DNA of 64,000 bases from contig NZ_CP066771.1 of assembly GCF_016466415.2 (NCBI RefSeq), positions 1,240,001 through 1,304,000 on the forward strand, written 5' to 3'. Below the pieces are notes generated by a model. The model saw nothing but the letters and a program-made list of their open reading frames with translations. It ran no database searches and was not told the DNA's origin. Below are positions 38,977 to 52,483 of the stretch, piece by piece (position 1 is the first letter of the stretch; every line of letters begins with the position of its first letter). The stretch comes from Ralstonia pickettii. GTDB taxonomy: Bacteria > Pseudomonadota > Gammaproteobacteria > Burkholderiales > Burkholderiaceae. The translations under genes were made by a program, and so were the position numbers.

Positions 38977-40101
38977 ATGCCAAGACCCATCCAGGCCGTC
39001 ATCCACGGCCCAGCACTTGCCAATAATCTCCAGGTTGCCCGCCGTCATGCGCCCAACTCGCGCGTGTGGGCTGTCGTCAAAGCCAACGCGTACGGTCACG
39101 GCATCGAACGCGTGTATGAAGGCCTGCGCCAGACCGACGGTTTCGGCCTGCTCGATCTGGACGAGGCCGTCCGACTGCGCCAACTCGGCTGGCAGGGGCC
39201 GGTTCTGTTGCTGGAAGGTTTTTTCAAGCCGGAAGACCTGGCCATCGTCGAGCAGTACCGCCTGACCACCACCGTCCATTGCGAAGAGCAGCTTCGCATG
39301 CTCGAACTGGCCCGCCCGAAAGGGCCCATCAGCGTGCAGCTCAAGATCAATACGGGCATGAGCCGCCTCGGCTTCGCGCCCGCTGCCTACCGCGCCGCAT
39401 GGGAGCGCGCCCGCGCCATTTCGGGCGTCGGCACGATCGTTCACATGACGCATTTCTCCGATGCCGACGGCCCGCGCGGCATCGAGCATCAACTTGTCGC
39501 GTTTGAACAGGCCACGCAGGGTTTGCCCGGCGAGGCGTCGCTGTGCAACTCCGCGGCAACGCTGTGGCATCCGAAAGCACATCGCGACTGGGTGCGCCCC
39601 GGCGTGATCATTTACGGCGCATCGCCGACGGGCGTGGCGGCGGACATCGACGGCACGGGGCTGATGCCCGCCATGACGCTCAAGAGCGAGCTGATCGCCA
39701 TTCAGGATCTGCAGCCCGGGGCGACGATCGGTTACGGCTCGCGCTTTACCGTGGAGCACCCGATGCGCATCGGCATCGTCGCGTGCGGTTATGCCGACGG
39801 CTACCCGCGCCATGCGCCAGGTTGGGACGGCAACCACACGCCGGTGCTGGTGGACGGCGTGCGCACGCACATCGTGGGCCGCGTGTCGATGGACATGATT
39901 ACCGTTGACCTGGCTGGGGTGCCCGAGGCGCGTGTCGGCACGCCCGTCACCCTGTGGGGCGAGGGCCTGCCGATAGACGACGTTGCACACGCTTCGGGCA
40001 CGGTCGGGTATGAGCTGATGTGCGCCCTGGCGCCCCGCGTACCGGTGTCGGTCGAGCCCGTCAGCACCGCGGACGCCGGCGACCTGGGCAAGGCTGCCTG
40101 A
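38977..40101 (+). CDS. alr: Alanine racemase
   Basis: A PLP-dependent racemase that makes D-alanine for peptidoglycan. The 374-residue protein has the PLP lysine Lys35 in [13 protein letters not shown], Tyr253 in [12 protein letters not shown] (the second catalytic base), and [11 protein letters not shown] and [12 protein letters not shown] landmarks. The ATG at 38977 begins the conserved MPRPIQAVI line. It is followed by radA after a 68-bp gap; the alr-radA order is frequent in Burkholderiales. Confidence 0.96.
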   Translation: MPRPIQAVIHGPALANNLQVARRHAPNSRVWAVVKANAYGHGIERVYEGLRQTDGFGLLDLDEAVRLRQLGWQGPVLLLEGFFKPEDLAIVEQYRLTTTVHCEEQLRMLELARPKGPISVQLKINTGMSRLGFAPAAYRAAWERARAISGVGTIVHMTHFSDADGPRGIEHQLVAFEQATQGLPGEASLCNSAATLWHPKAHRDWVRPGVIIYGASPTGVAADIDGTGLMPAMTLKSELIAIQDLQPGATIGYGSRFTVEHPMRIGIVACGYADGYPRHAPGWDGNHTPVLVDGVRTHIVGRVSMDMITVDLAGVPEARVGTPVTLWGEGLPIDDVAHASGTVGYELMCALAPRVPVSVEPVSTADAGDLGKAA

Positions 40102-40169
40102 ACGCAGCATCGTCAATACAAAGATCAAGCGGCGGCCGCCCATGCGCGGCGCCGTAAGCAGGGGGTTGT

Positions 40170-41540
40170 TTGGCCAAGAGCAAGACGGTCTATACGTGCA
40201 CCGAATGTGGTGGCACGGCGCCGAAGTGGGCAGGGCAGTGCCCGAATTGCCAGCAGTGGAATACGCTGGTCGAAACCGTTGCGCAGCCGACGTCGGGCGC
40301 TGGCGCGCGCTTCCAGTCGCTGGCATCCAGCGCGACGGTACGCAAGCTGTCGGACATCGACGCGGTGGATGTGCCGCGTTTCTCCAGCGGCATCGACGAA
40401 TTTGACCGCGTACTGGGCGGCGGCCTCGTCAGCGGCGGTGTGGTGCTCATCGGCGGTGATCCGGGGATCGGCAAATCGACGCTGTTGCTGCAGGCGCTGT
40501 CCAACCTGTCGACCGATCGGCGGGTGCTGTACGTAAGCGGCGAAGAGTCCGGCTCGCAGATCGCGCTGCGTGCGCGTCGCCTGGGCATCGAAAGCCCGAA
40601 CCTCGCGCTGCTGGCAGAAATCCAGCTTGAGCGCATCCAGGCGACCATCGAGACGGAAAAGCCGGAAGTCGTCGTCATCGATTCGATCCAGACGCTGTAT
40701 TCCGAGGCGCTGACCTCGGCGCCGGGCTCCGTGGCCCAGGTGCGCGAGTGCGCGGCGCAGCTGACGCGCATTGCGAAGCGGCTGGATGTGACCACCATTC
40801 TGGTTGGCCATGTGACCAAGGAAGGCGCGCTGGCGGGCCCCCGTGTGCTGGAACACATTGTCGATACGGTGCTGTATTTCGAGGGCGATACGCATTCCGC
40901 CTACCGGCTCGTGCGGGCGTTCAAAAACCGTTTTGGCGCCGTCAACGAGCTGGGCGTGTTTGCGATGACGGAGCGCGGCCTGCGTGGCGTGGCGAATCCG
41001 TCGGCGCTCTTCCTGTCGCAGCACGAACAGGTGGTGCCGGGCTCGTGCGTGCTGGTGACGCAGGAAGGCACGCGGCCGCTGCTGGTGGAAATTCAGGCGC
41101 TGGTGGATACGGCCAACGTGCCGAATCCGCGGCGTCTGGCAGTGGGCCTGGAGCAGAACCGGCTGGCAATGTTGCTGGCGGTGCTGCACCGTCATGCCGG
41201 CATTGCGTGCTTTGACCAGGACGTGTTCCTGAACGCGGTGGGCGGCGTGAAGATTACCGAGCCGGCGGCGGATCTGGCCGTGCTGCTGGCCATCCATTCG
41301 TCGATGCGTAACAAGGCGCTCCCACGCGGGCTGGTGGTGTTCGGCGAGATCGGCCTGGCCGGGGAAATCCGCCCGACGCCGCGCGGTCAGGAGCGGTTGA
41401 AGGAAGCGGCCAAGCTGGGCTTCTCGATTGCCGTGATCCCGAAATCCAACGCCCCCAAGCAGGCGATCGACGGACTGGAGGTCATCGCCGTTGAACGTAT
41501 CGAGCAGGCCATCGACCGCGTGCGGTCGCTCGAGGCTTGA
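40170..41540 (+). CDS. radA: DNA repair protein RadA
   Basis: RadA (Sms) is a RecA-like branch-migration ATPase in recombination repair. The 456-residue protein has the four-Cys zinc finger (Cys10, Cys13, Cys24, Cys27), Walker A GGDPGIGKST, the RadA-specific KNRFGAVNELGVF and a C-terminal Lon-protease-like domain with GLVVFGEIGLAGEIRPT. It starts at TTG 40170, after GGGGG (40161-40165). No ATG lies near, and the conserved AKSKTVYTCTECGG follows directly. Confidence 0.96.
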   Translation: MAKSKTVYTCTECGGTAPKWAGQCPNCQQWNTLVETVAQPTSGAGARFQSLASSATVRKLSDIDAVDVPRFSSGIDEFDRVLGGGLVSGGVVLIGGDPGIGKSTLLLQALSNLSTDRRVLYVSGEESGSQIALRARRLGIESPNLALLAEIQLERIQATIETEKPEVVVIDSIQTLYSEALTSAPGSVAQVRECAAQLTRIAKRLDVTTILVGHVTKEGALAGPRVLEHIVDTVLYFEGDTHSAYRLVRAFKNRFGAVNELGVFAMTERGLRGVANPSALFLSQHEQVVPGSCVLVTQEGTRPLLVEIQALVDTANVPNPRRLAVGLEQNRLAMLLAVLHRHAGIACFDQDVFLNAVGGVKITEPAADLAVLLAIHSSMRNKALPRGLVVFGEIGLAGEIRPTPRGQERLKEAAKLGFSIAVIPKSNAPKQAIDGLEVIAVERIEQAIDRVRSLEA

Positions 41541-41650
41541 TCGTTCAACATTTCGCAACGGTATCGCGGGTGCCATTTGAAAATGCATGTGCCGTTGCGG
41601 TGCGATAATCCGCCAACTTTTCTCCATGACTCCTCTGAACTGACGCCGCC

Positions 41651-42130
41651 ATGCAAGCCAACTCGCGCGCCTTTTTCCTGCTGATTGCCGTGATCCCCTT
41701 CGGGGTGGTCGGTTATGCGCTTTACCTGCAGCACGTTGAGGGTCTGCAGCCGTGTCCGCTGTGCATCCTGCAGCGGTTTGCGTTCCTGGGCATCGGCGTG
41801 TTCTCGCTGCTCGCGGCGCTGTCGTCGGCCACGCGGCTGCTGTGGCACGGGCTGGGCATGCTGTCGGGGCTGGCCGGCCTGTGTGTCGCGGGGTACCACG
41901 TATCGCTGCTGCTGAACCCCAAGGCAACGTGCGGCATTGACCCGATCGAGAACTGGATCAACGCGCTGCCGACTGCCAAATGGTTGCCGCAGGTGTTCGA
42001 AGCCGATGGCCTCTGCGTCGGGCCGATGCCGCCAGTGCTGGGCCTGTCGGTGCCGGTGTGGTCGCTGATCTGGCTGCTGATTCTTTCGCTGACGCTGGTG
42101 GTGGGGATGATCCGCCGCGAGCGCCGCTAA
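41651..42130 (+). CDS. dsbB: Disulfide bond formation protein DsbB
   Basis: DsbB is a four-span inner-membrane quinone reductase that reoxidises DsbA. The 159-residue protein has the first periplasmic redox pair Cys35-Pro-Leu-Cys38 in QPCPLCILQR and the second pair Cys94 and Cys122 (ATCGIDP and GLCVGPMPP), plus four hydrophobic segments. An 8-bp inverted repeat CGCAACGG (41554-41561)/CCGTTGCG (41592-41599) lies upstream. Its usual partner dsbA is not in this window. Confidence 0.95.
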   Translation: MQANSRAFFLLIAVIPFGVVGYALYLQHVEGLQPCPLCILQRFAFLGIGVFSLLAALSSATRLLWHGLGMLSGLAGLCVAGYHVSLLLNPKATCGIDPIENWINALPTAKWLPQVFEADGLCVGPMPPVLGLSVPVWSLIWLLILSLTLVVGMIRRERR

Positions 42131-42146
42131 GTCGGAGCCGCAAATC

Positions 42147-42674
42147 ATGCAGCGCGTGCTGGTGAGTGCCTGCCTGCTGGGCCAGCCGGTGCGCTATGAC
42201 GGCGGCACGGTCGTCACTGAAGGCGGCATCCTGGCCCGCTGGCAGATGGAGGGGCGCATCGTGCCGATGTGCCCGGAGATGGCCGGCGGTTTGCCGGTGC
42301 CGCGTCTGCCCGCGGAAATTCACGGCGAGGGCGGTGGCGCGGCGGTGCTGCGCGGCGCAGCCCGTGTCGTCGAACACCACGGCCACGATGTCACCGAAGC
42401 GTTTCTCCAAGGCGCACAGCGTGCACTGGAAGCTGCGCAGGCGGCCGGCGTGCAAGTCGCCGTGCTCACCGAGCGCAGCCCGTCTTGCGGTTCTGCGTTT
42501 CTCTACGACGGGACATTTTCCAGCCAACTGCAGCAAGGCGAGGGCGTGACGGCGGCGCTGCTGCGCCAATACGGCATCCGAGTGTTCAGCCAGCACCAGC
42601 TGGAAGAAGCCGGGCGGCTGCTCGATTCGCTCGATGCGCTGGACCGCGCCGGTTCGTCAATCGGCAAACCGTAG
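42147..42674 (+). CDS. DUF523-family protein
   Basis: A 175-residue protein of the DUF523 family, beginning VLVSACLLGQPVRYDGG and carrying MCPEMAGGLPVPRLPAEI and VLTERSPSCGS. The three conserved cysteine-containing motifs suggest a metal- or thiol-dependent function, but none is established to my knowledge. Its 3' end overlaps the convergent CoA-transferase gene by 18 bp. Confidence 0.85.
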   Translation: MQRVLVSACLLGQPVRYDGGTVVTEGGILARWQMEGRIVPMCPEMAGGLPVPRLPAEIHGEGGGAAVLRGAARVVEHHGHDVTEAFLQGAQRALEAAQAAGVQVAVLTERSPSCGSAFLYDGTFSSQLQQGEGVTAALLRQYGIRVFSQHQLEEAGRLLDSLDALDRAGSSIGKP

Positions 42675-43763
42675 CGGCAAGGCGAGCTGCACGGGCTCGC
42701 CGTTCTCCTGCACGACGCTGTTGCGCTCGACAAAGAGCGGATGTTGCAGCGCTTCTTCCATGCGCAGCACGGGCGTGACACAGCAATCGGCATCGGCAAA
42801 ACGCGCGGTCCATTCTGCTTGCGTGGCGGTCCGGAACAGCGCAGCCAGTTCGTCGCGAATGGCGCGTGCCTCTTCGCCGCCCACGCGCTGGCCGAGCGAC
42901 CAGTGGCTGTCTTTCCACGCGGGCTTGCCGATCACGTCGCACATCACCTGCCAGAACTTCAATTCAAGGGCGCCGACGGCCATGAAGCGATCGTCCGCCG
43001 TGCGATAGACACCGTAGCACGGCACACCGCCATTGAGCAGATCGGTGCCCGCGGGGCTGGCCTTGCCGCGCGTGCCAACGGCAAAGAACGCCATCAGGTT
43101 GTGCGCGAACACCGAGTCGGTCATCGATACATCGACGTAGCGGCCGCGGCCGGTGGCTCGAGCGTCGACCAGCGCCGCCAGGGTGCCGACCACCGCCGTG
43201 AGCGCGCCGCCCAACAGGTCGCCGATCTGCACGTTGGGGACGATGGGTGTGCCGTCCGCGCTCGCGAGCTGATCGAGCATGCCCGCATAGCCGATGTAGT
43301 TGATGTCGTGGCCTGCAGCTTTCGCGAGCGGTCCGCCCTGGCCGTAGCCGCTGATGGAACACATGACGAGCGCCGGGTTGGCCGCGCGCAGGGTGTCCCA
43401 GCCGACACCGAGGCGCGCCATGACGCCAGGGCGGAAGCTTTCGATGAGCACATCGGCGTGGCGTACGAGTTCGATGAGCGCGTCGCGGTCTTCGGCGCGT
43501 TTCAGGTCGAGCCGCATTTCGGTCTTGCCGCGATTGAGCGAGCGGAAGAACAGGCTCGGGCGTTCGGCCGCGCGGTCAGCGGAGGTGCGCATCATGTCGC
43601 GCGCGTAGTCGCCGGGGCCGGGGTCTTCGATCTTGATGACTTCTGCGCCGAGGTCGGCCAGGTGGCGCGTGGCGGCCGGGCCGGGCAGCAGGCGCGTGAG
43701 GTCGAGCACGCGCACGCCGGTCAGTGGCTGGTGCGTGGCGGTGTCCGGCGACGGCGATGTCAT
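42657..43763 (-). CDS. CaiB/BaiF-type (class III) CoA-transferase
   Basis: A 368-residue protein of the family III CoA-transferases: LTGVRVLDLTRLLPGPAATRHLADLGAEVIKIEDP at the N-terminus, SLNRGKTEMRLDLK, GYGQGGPLAKAAGHDINYIG and the C-terminal FMAVGALELKFW. It transfers CoA between carboxylates; alpha-methylacyl-CoA racemase relatives share the fold, so the substrate is open. ATG 43763 has AAGGAGA at good spacing; a TTG at 43766 is too close. It is convergent with the DUF523 gene. Confidence 0.9.
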   Translation of the reverse strand: MTSPSPDTATHQPLTGVRVLDLTRLLPGPAATRHLADLGAEVIKIEDPGPGDYARDMMRTSADRAAERPSLFFRSLNRGKTEMRLDLKRAEDRDALIELVRHADVLIESFRPGVMARLGVGWDTLRAANPALVMCSISGYGQGGPLAKAAGHDINYIGYAGMLDQLASADGTPIVPNVQIGDLLGGALTAVVGTLAALVDARATGRGRYVDVSMTDSVFAHNLMAFFAVGTRGKASPAGTDLLNGGVPCYGVYRTADDRFMAVGALELKFWQVMCDVIGKPAWKDSHWSLGQRVGGEEARAIRDELAALFRTATQAEWTARFADADCCVTPVLRMEEALQHPLFVERNSVVQENGEPVQLALPLRFAD

Positions 43764-43794
43764 CAACAGGTCTCCTTGGCCGGACGCGCCAGCC

Positions 43795-45732
<1,938 letters not shown>

Positions 45733-45931
45733 GAAAAACTGCGCTTGAAGGCAAATCGAAGAAGGGTGCGATTGTAGCGTGCTGCGTCGCACGATCCTGG
45801 CGCCTCAGGTGCGTTTGGACTGGTGCATTGCACCGTGCCGAGGCAGCGCTCGCCCGCAATCTGTGCGGTGGCATTAGACCTAGGGAAAACCATAGGTCTT
45901 CATGAAAGTTTTTTTCTTTACACGGTCGGCT

Positions 45932-45962
45932 CGTGAAAATACATTTACACAAAATTTTCACG
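45932..45962. promoter_or_regulatory. Inverted-repeat operator upstream of the RpiR-type regulator
   Basis: CGTGAAAAT (45932-45940) and ATTTTCACG (45954-45962) form a perfect 9-bp inverted repeat separated by 13 nt, ending 4 bp before the regulator ATG. The AT-rich arms in a GC-rich genome suggest an operator, plausibly autoregulatory. The binding protein is inferred from position. Confidence 0.6.
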
Positions 45963-45966
45963 GCCC

Positions 45967-46962
45967 ATGAACATGGCGAAATCCACCAGCAAGCGCACGG
46001 ATGTGTCGAAAGGCGCATTCGCCGCCGATGCGACGGTCTCCGAGCGCATTGGGGCGGCCCTTGCCACGCTCACGCCCGCGCACCAGCGCATGGCGGAATA
46101 CGTGCTGGCGAACCCGTTCCGCGCCGCCACCATGCGCATCGACGAATTTGCCGCCGCGGTGGACATGTCGATTGCCACGGCCAACCGCTTTGCGCTGGCG
46201 CTGGGCTTTGACGGCTATCCGCAGTTCCGCGCGGGGCTGCTGCGCGGCTTCGAAGCGACGCTCGCGCCGGTCGAAAAACTGCGTCACGAGCTGGCACGCC
46301 CGGCCTCCAGCGCGGAAATCTTTGCCGCCTCGCTCAACGAAGACATCGCCAACCTGGACGCCACGCGCCGCATGCTTGACGCCGCCGCGTGCGAACGCGC
46401 GGTCGACGCCATCCTCGGCGCACAGCGCATCTACGTGATGGGCTTTGGCGCCAGCGGCTATCTGGCGGGGCTGCTGCGCCATGGGCTCGATCTTTACTGC
46501 GACACGGTGATCGCCGTTTCGCAGCCGGGCGGCGCCTCCGATGCAGCGCGCCAACTGCGCAAGATCGGGCCGAAGGATCTGCTGATCGCCATCGCTTTCC
46601 CGCGCTATGCGGCGGACACCATCACGCTGGCCAAGCAGGCCGGTAAGCAAGGCTGCCAACTGCTGGCGCTGACCGACAGCCCCACATCGCCGCTCGCGCC
46701 GCTGGCCGACATTGCGCTGTATGCGCGGCCGGAGCGGCAATTCTCCGCCACGTCCGACACGGCCGCCGTGGCGCTGTTCGAAGCGCTGTGCGGCGCGGTG
46801 GCGCATCGTTCGGCGCATTCGCTGGAATCGGCCGAACGCCTGACTGAATTCGTGCTGCCGTGGCTGCATACAGCCCCAGCGCCGCGCACCAATGACGCCC
46901 CGGGCGCCTCCGGCACACCGACAACCACCCGACGCGGCCGCAAACGCGCCGCTGAAAACTGA
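45967..46962 (+). CDS. MurR/RpiR-family transcriptional regulator
   Basis: A 331-residue regulator with an N-terminal RpiR helix-turn-helix domain (about 20-100: AEYVLANPFRAATMRIDEFAAAVDMSIATANRFALALGF) and a C-terminal SIS domain (about 130-270: IYVMGFGASGYLAGLLRHGLD, DLLIAIAFPRYAADTITLA). SIS domains usually bind phosphosugars. It opens the peptide-utilisation cluster, 17 bp before iaaA, with a likely operator just upstream, so it probably controls the cluster. ATG 45967 or 45973 could be the start. Confidence 0.9.
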   Translation: MNMAKSTSKRTDVSKGAFAADATVSERIGAALATLTPAHQRMAEYVLANPFRAATMRIDEFAAAVDMSIATANRFALALGFDGYPQFRAGLLRGFEATLAPVEKLRHELARPASSAEIFAASLNEDIANLDATRRMLDAAACERAVDAILGAQRIYVMGFGASGYLAGLLRHGLDLYCDTVIAVSQPGGASDAARQLRKIGPKDLLIAIAFPRYAADTITLAKQAGKQGCQLLALTDSPTSPLAPLADIALYARPERQFSATSDTAAVALFEALCGAVAHRSAHSLESAERLTEFVLPWLHTAPAPRTNDAPGASGTPTTTRRGRKRAAEN

Positions 46963-46979
46963 TTGACATCGAGCCACGC

Positions 46980-47942
46980 ATGACTACGCCCATCCTCGCC
47001 ATTCACGGCGGCGCCGGCACCATCACCCGCACGGCCATGAGTGCCGACAAGGAAGCCGCTTACCAGCAAGCGCTGAACGACATCCTGGCCGCAGGGCAAC
47101 GCATCCTTGTGGAAGGCGGTAGCGCCCTGGATGCCGTGACCGAAGCCGTGCGCCTGCTCGAAGAGTGCCCGCTGTTCAACGCCGGCAAGGGCGCGGTGCT
47201 TACCAGTGCCGGCACGTATGAACTCGATGCGTCGATCATGGATGGCGCCACGCTGGCCGCCGGCGCAGTGACCTGTGTCAAGCGCCTGCGCAATCCGATC
47301 CTCGCGGCCCGCGCGGTGATGGAGCGCAGCGAACACGTGCTGTTCACTTCCGAAGGCGCCGAGGCTTTCGCGCAAGCGCAGGGCCTGGAGTTTGTCGAGC
47401 CCGACTACTACTACACCGAAGCGCGCTACGCCCAATGGCAGCGCGCCCGCCAGCAAGAAGGCATGGCACTGCTCGATCACGATGCCGCGTCGCTCATGGC
47501 GAAGGAAGCTGCACCCATCGACCCGGACAACAAGTTCGGCACCGTGGGCGCCGTGGCTTGCGACGCACAAGGGCGCCTCGCGGCGGCCACCTCCACGGGC
47601 GGCGTCACCAACAAGAAGGTTGGCCGCGTGGGCGACACGCCCATCGTCGGCGCCGGCTGCTTTGCGAATAACGTTGCGGCCGTGTCGTGCACGGGCACGG
47701 GCGAAATGTTTATCCGCGCCGTGGCTGCCTACGACATTGCCGCGCAGATGGAGTACGCCGGCAAGTCGCTGGCCGATGCGAGCAACGACGTGGTCATGCG
47801 CAAGCTGATGGCCATCAGCGGCCGCGGCGGGCTGATCGCCGTGGACGCGCAAGGCAACGTCGCGTTGCCGTTCAACACAGAAGGGATGTACCGCGGGTTC
47901 GCACGCGGCGCGCAAGCGCCCGTGGTGTCGATCTATCGGTAA
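46980..47942 (+). CDS. iaaA: Isoaspartyl peptidase / L-asparaginase IaaA
   Basis: A 320-residue Ntn-hydrolase (plant-type asparaginase) that self-cleaves before the nucleophile Thr188 in KFGTVGAVACDAQG. LAIHGGAGTITR at the start and STGGVTNKKVGRVGDTPIVGAGCF near the active site are conserved. It hydrolyses isoaspartyl dipeptides and asparagine. In E. coli iaaA also precedes gsiABCD; the same order is seen here. Confidence 0.94.
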   Translation: MTTPILAIHGGAGTITRTAMSADKEAAYQQALNDILAAGQRILVEGGSALDAVTEAVRLLEECPLFNAGKGAVLTSAGTYELDASIMDGATLAAGAVTCVKRLRNPILAARAVMERSEHVLFTSEGAEAFAQAQGLEFVEPDYYYTEARYAQWQRARQQEGMALLDHDAASLMAKEAAPIDPDNKFGTVGAVACDAQGRLAAATSTGGVTNKKVGRVGDTPIVGAGCFANNVAAVSCTGTGEMFIRAVAAYDIAAQMEYAGKSLADASNDVVMRKLMAISGRGGLIAVDAQGNVALPFNTEGMYRGFARGAQAPVVSIYR

Positions 47943-47975
47943 GAAGCCGCCAAGCAGGACAGCAGGAGATTTGTC

Positions 47976-49865
<1,890 letters not shown>

Positions 49866-49914
49866 TCGCAATACAGAACGCAGTGAGACGTCATCTTTGA
49901 TGAGGAGGAAGGAA

Positions 49915-51480
49915 ATGTTCAATCGCTTTGCCCACCGAGTCGCATTCGGCCCGCGCGCAGCCATGGTTGCCAGCGGCCTGGCCCTGGCGGCATTCACCAT
50001 GCCGGCCTTTGCCGCCAAGGACGCCGTGATGGCGGTCTACTCGACCTTCACCACGATGGACCCGTACGACGCCAACGACACGCTGTCGTTCAGCGCGGCC
50101 AAGTCGTTCTATCAAGGCCTGTTCGGCTTCGACAAGGACATGAAGCTGGTCAACGTGCTGTGCGACAGCTACGAGGTCAGCAAGGACGGCCTGGTCTATA
50201 CGTTCAAGCTGCACAAGGGCGTGAAATTCCACGACGGGACCACGTTTGATGCCAACGCCGTCAAGGCCAACCTGGACCGCGTGACGGACCCGGCCAACAA
50301 GCTCAAGCGTTTCGTGCTGTTCAATCGCGTGGCGAAGACCGAAGTGGTCGATCCGTACACCGCCCGCGTGACGCTCAAGGAGCCGTTCTCGCCGTTCATC
50401 AACGTGCTGGCCCATCCGTCGGCGGCGATGATCTCGCCCACGGCGCTCAAGAAGTACGGCAAGGACATCGCGTTCCACCCGGTCGGCACCGGGCCGTTCG
50501 AGTTTGTCGAATGGAAGCAGACCGACTACCTGAAGGGCAAGAAATTCGACGGCTACTGGAAGCATGGCCTGCCGAAGATCGACACCATCACCTGGAAGCC
50601 GGTGGTCGACAACAACACGCGCGCCACCATCATGCAGACGGGCGAAGCCGACTTTGCGTTCACGATTCCGTTCGAGCAGGCTGCCGTCCTCAAGAGCAGC
50701 CCGAAGGTTGACCTGATTGCAGCGCCGTCGATCATCCAGCGCTATGTCAGCTTCAACACCAACGTGAAGCCGTTCGACAACCCCAAGGTGCGCCAGGCCA
50801 TCAACTACGCCATCAACAAGGATGCGCTGACCAAGGTGGCGTTTGCGGGCTACGCCGTGCCGTCTGAAGGCGTGGTGCCGCCGGGCGTTGACTACGCCGT
50901 CAAGTTGGGCCCGTGGCCGTACAACCCGGCCAAGGCGAAAGAGCTGCTGAAGGAAGCGGGTTACCCGAACGGCTTTGAGACGCAACTGTGGTCGGCCTAT
51001 AACCACACGACGGCGCAGAAGATCATCCAGTTCGTGCAGCAGCAACTGGCGCAGGTCGGCATCAAAGCCTCGGTGCTGGCGTTGGAAGCGGGCCAGCGCG
51101 TCGAGCGCGTGGAAAGCGTGCCCAAGCCCGAAGACGCCGGCGTGCGCATGTACTACGCAGGCTGGTCATCGTCGACGGGTGAATCGGATTGGGCGCTGCG
51201 TCCGCTGCTGGCGTCCGAAGCCATGCCGCCCAAGTCGTTCAACACCGCGTACTACAAGAACGAGCAGGTGGATGCCGACATCGCCGGCGCACTGCGCACG
51301 ACCGATCGCGCTGAGAAGTCGAAGCTCTACACCGACGCGCAGAAGCGCATCTGGGAAGACGCACCGTGGGCCTTCCTGGTGACGGAGAAGATCGTCTACG
51401 CGCGCTCGAAGCGTCTGTCTGGCGCCTATGTGGCACCGGACGGCTCGTTCAGCTTTGAAGACGTCGACATCAAGCAATAA
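49915..51480 (+). CDS. gsiB: Peptide ABC importer substrate-binding protein GsiB-like
   Basis: A 521-residue periplasmic receptor of the oligopeptide-binding (SBP family 5) type. A signal peptide covers about residues 1-34 ([14 protein letters not shown]). Family landmarks are [20 protein letters not shown] and [19 protein letters not shown]. It captures peptides, plausibly glutathione or D-amino-acid or isoaspartyl peptides. GAGGAGGAAGGA precedes the ATG at 49915. A strong hairpin separates it from the permease genes. Confidence 0.88.
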   Translation: MFNRFAHRVAFGPRAAMVASGLALAAFTMPAFAAKDAVMAVYSTFTTMDPYDANDTLSFSAAKSFYQGLFGFDKDMKLVNVLCDSYEVSKDGLVYTFKLHKGVKFHDGTTFDANAVKANLDRVTDPANKLKRFVLFNRVAKTEVVDPYTARVTLKEPFSPFINVLAHPSAAMISPTALKKYGKDIAFHPVGTGPFEFVEWKQTDYLKGKKFDGYWKHGLPKIDTITWKPVVDNNTRATIMQTGEADFAFTIPFEQAAVLKSSPKVDLIAAPSIIQRYVSFNTNVKPFDNPKVRQAINYAINKDALTKVAFAGYAVPSEGVVPPGVDYAVKLGPWPYNPAKAKELLKEAGYPNGFETQLWSAYNHTTAQKIIQFVQQQLAQVGIKASVLALEAGQRVERVESVPKPEDAGVRMYYAGWSSSTGESDWALRPLLASEAMPPKSFNTAYYKNEQVDADIAGALRTTDRAEKSKLYTDAQKRIWEDAPWAFLVTEKIVYARSKRLSGAYVAPDGSFSFEDVDIKQ

Positions 51481-51496
51481 GCCTCATTGCCGTACC

Positions 51497-51521
51497 GGCC
51501 CGCGCAATCTTTGCGCGGGCC
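51497..51521 (+). terminator. Intercistronic hairpin between receptor and permease genes
   Basis: GGCCCGCGCAA (51497-51507) and TTGCGCGGGCC (51511-51521) form a perfect 11-bp stem around TCT. It is followed by ATTGAATT with no T run. Such hairpins after a binding-protein gene often protect the upstream message or partly attenuate read-through; that role is inferred here. Confidence 0.7.
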
Positions 51522-51550
51522 ATTGAATTGCCGCCTGCGGTGGATTTGCC

Positions 51551-52474
51551 ATGCTGAACTACTTCATTAAACGTGTGCTGGGCGTGATCCCGACACTGCT
51601 GATCGTGGCAGTGCTGGTGTTCCTGTTCGTGCATCTGTTGCCCGGCGACCCGGCGCGTTTGGCCGCCGGCCCCGAAGCGGACGAGACGACGGTCGATCTC
51701 GTACGCAAGGACCTGGGCCTGGACAAGCCGATGCACGAGCAGTTCGTGCGCTTCTTCGCCAACGCCGCTCGCGGTGAATTCGGCAACTCCATCCGCACCA
51801 AGCGCCCGGTGAGCGAAGAGATTGGCGAGCGCTTCTGGCCAACGCTCAACCTGACGATCACCAGCATGGTGTGGGCGGTGGTCTTCGGCATGGTGATCGG
51901 CATCACATCCGCCGTGTGGCGCAACAAGTGGCCGGACCGTCTGGGCATGACGCTCGCCGTGTCGGGCATCTCTTTTCCCGCATTCGCACTCGGCATGCTG
52001 CTGATGGAAGTGTTCTCGGTGCAGCTCGGCTGGCTGCCGTCCATCGGGGCGGATAGCTGGAAGCACTACATCCTGCCGTCGCTCACGCTAGGCGCGGCTG
52101 TGGCGGCCGTGATGGCGCGTTTTACACGTGCCTCGTTCGTGGAAGTGCTGCAGGAAGACTTCGTGCGCACCGCCCGTGCCAAGGGCGTGCGCGAGACGGT
52201 GGTGGTCATCAAGCATTGCCTGCGCAACGCGATGATCCCGGTGGTCACGATGATGGGCCTGCAGTTCGGTTTTCTCCTGGGCGGCTCGATTGTTGTCGAG
52301 AAGGTGTTCAACTGGCCGGGCCTCGGGCGCCTGCTCGTGGATGCGGTGGAAATGCGCGACTACCCGGTCATCCAGGCCGAGGTGCTGCTGTTCTCGCTGG
52401 AGTTCATCCTGATCAACCTGGTGGTGGACATGCTGTACACCGTGATCAACCCGACCATCCGCTACAAGAAGTAA
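51551..52474 (+). CDS. gsiC: Peptide ABC importer permease GsiC-like
   Basis: A 307-residue membrane protein of the DppB/GsiC permease type: [21 protein letters not shown] first span, [16 protein letters not shown] periplasmic segment and EAA-loop [30 protein letters not shown]. It has about six spans. It pairs with the next gene and GsiA. It lies 70 bp after gsiB, spanned by the hairpin, and 9 bp before gsiD. Confidence 0.9.
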   Translation: MLNYFIKRVLGVIPTLLIVAVLVFLFVHLLPGDPARLAAGPEADETTVDLVRKDLGLDKPMHEQFVRFFANAARGEFGNSIRTKRPVSEEIGERFWPTLNLTITSMVWAVVFGMVIGITSAVWRNKWPDRLGMTLAVSGISFPAFALGMLLMEVFSVQLGWLPSIGADSWKHYILPSLTLGAAVAAVMARFTRASFVEVLQEDFVRTARAKGVRETVVVIKHCLRNAMIPVVTMMGLQFGFLLGGSIVVEKVFNWPGLGRLLVDAVEMRDYPVIQAEVLLFSLEFILINLVVDMLYTVINPTIRYKK

Positions 52475-52483
52475 GGGCCCATC

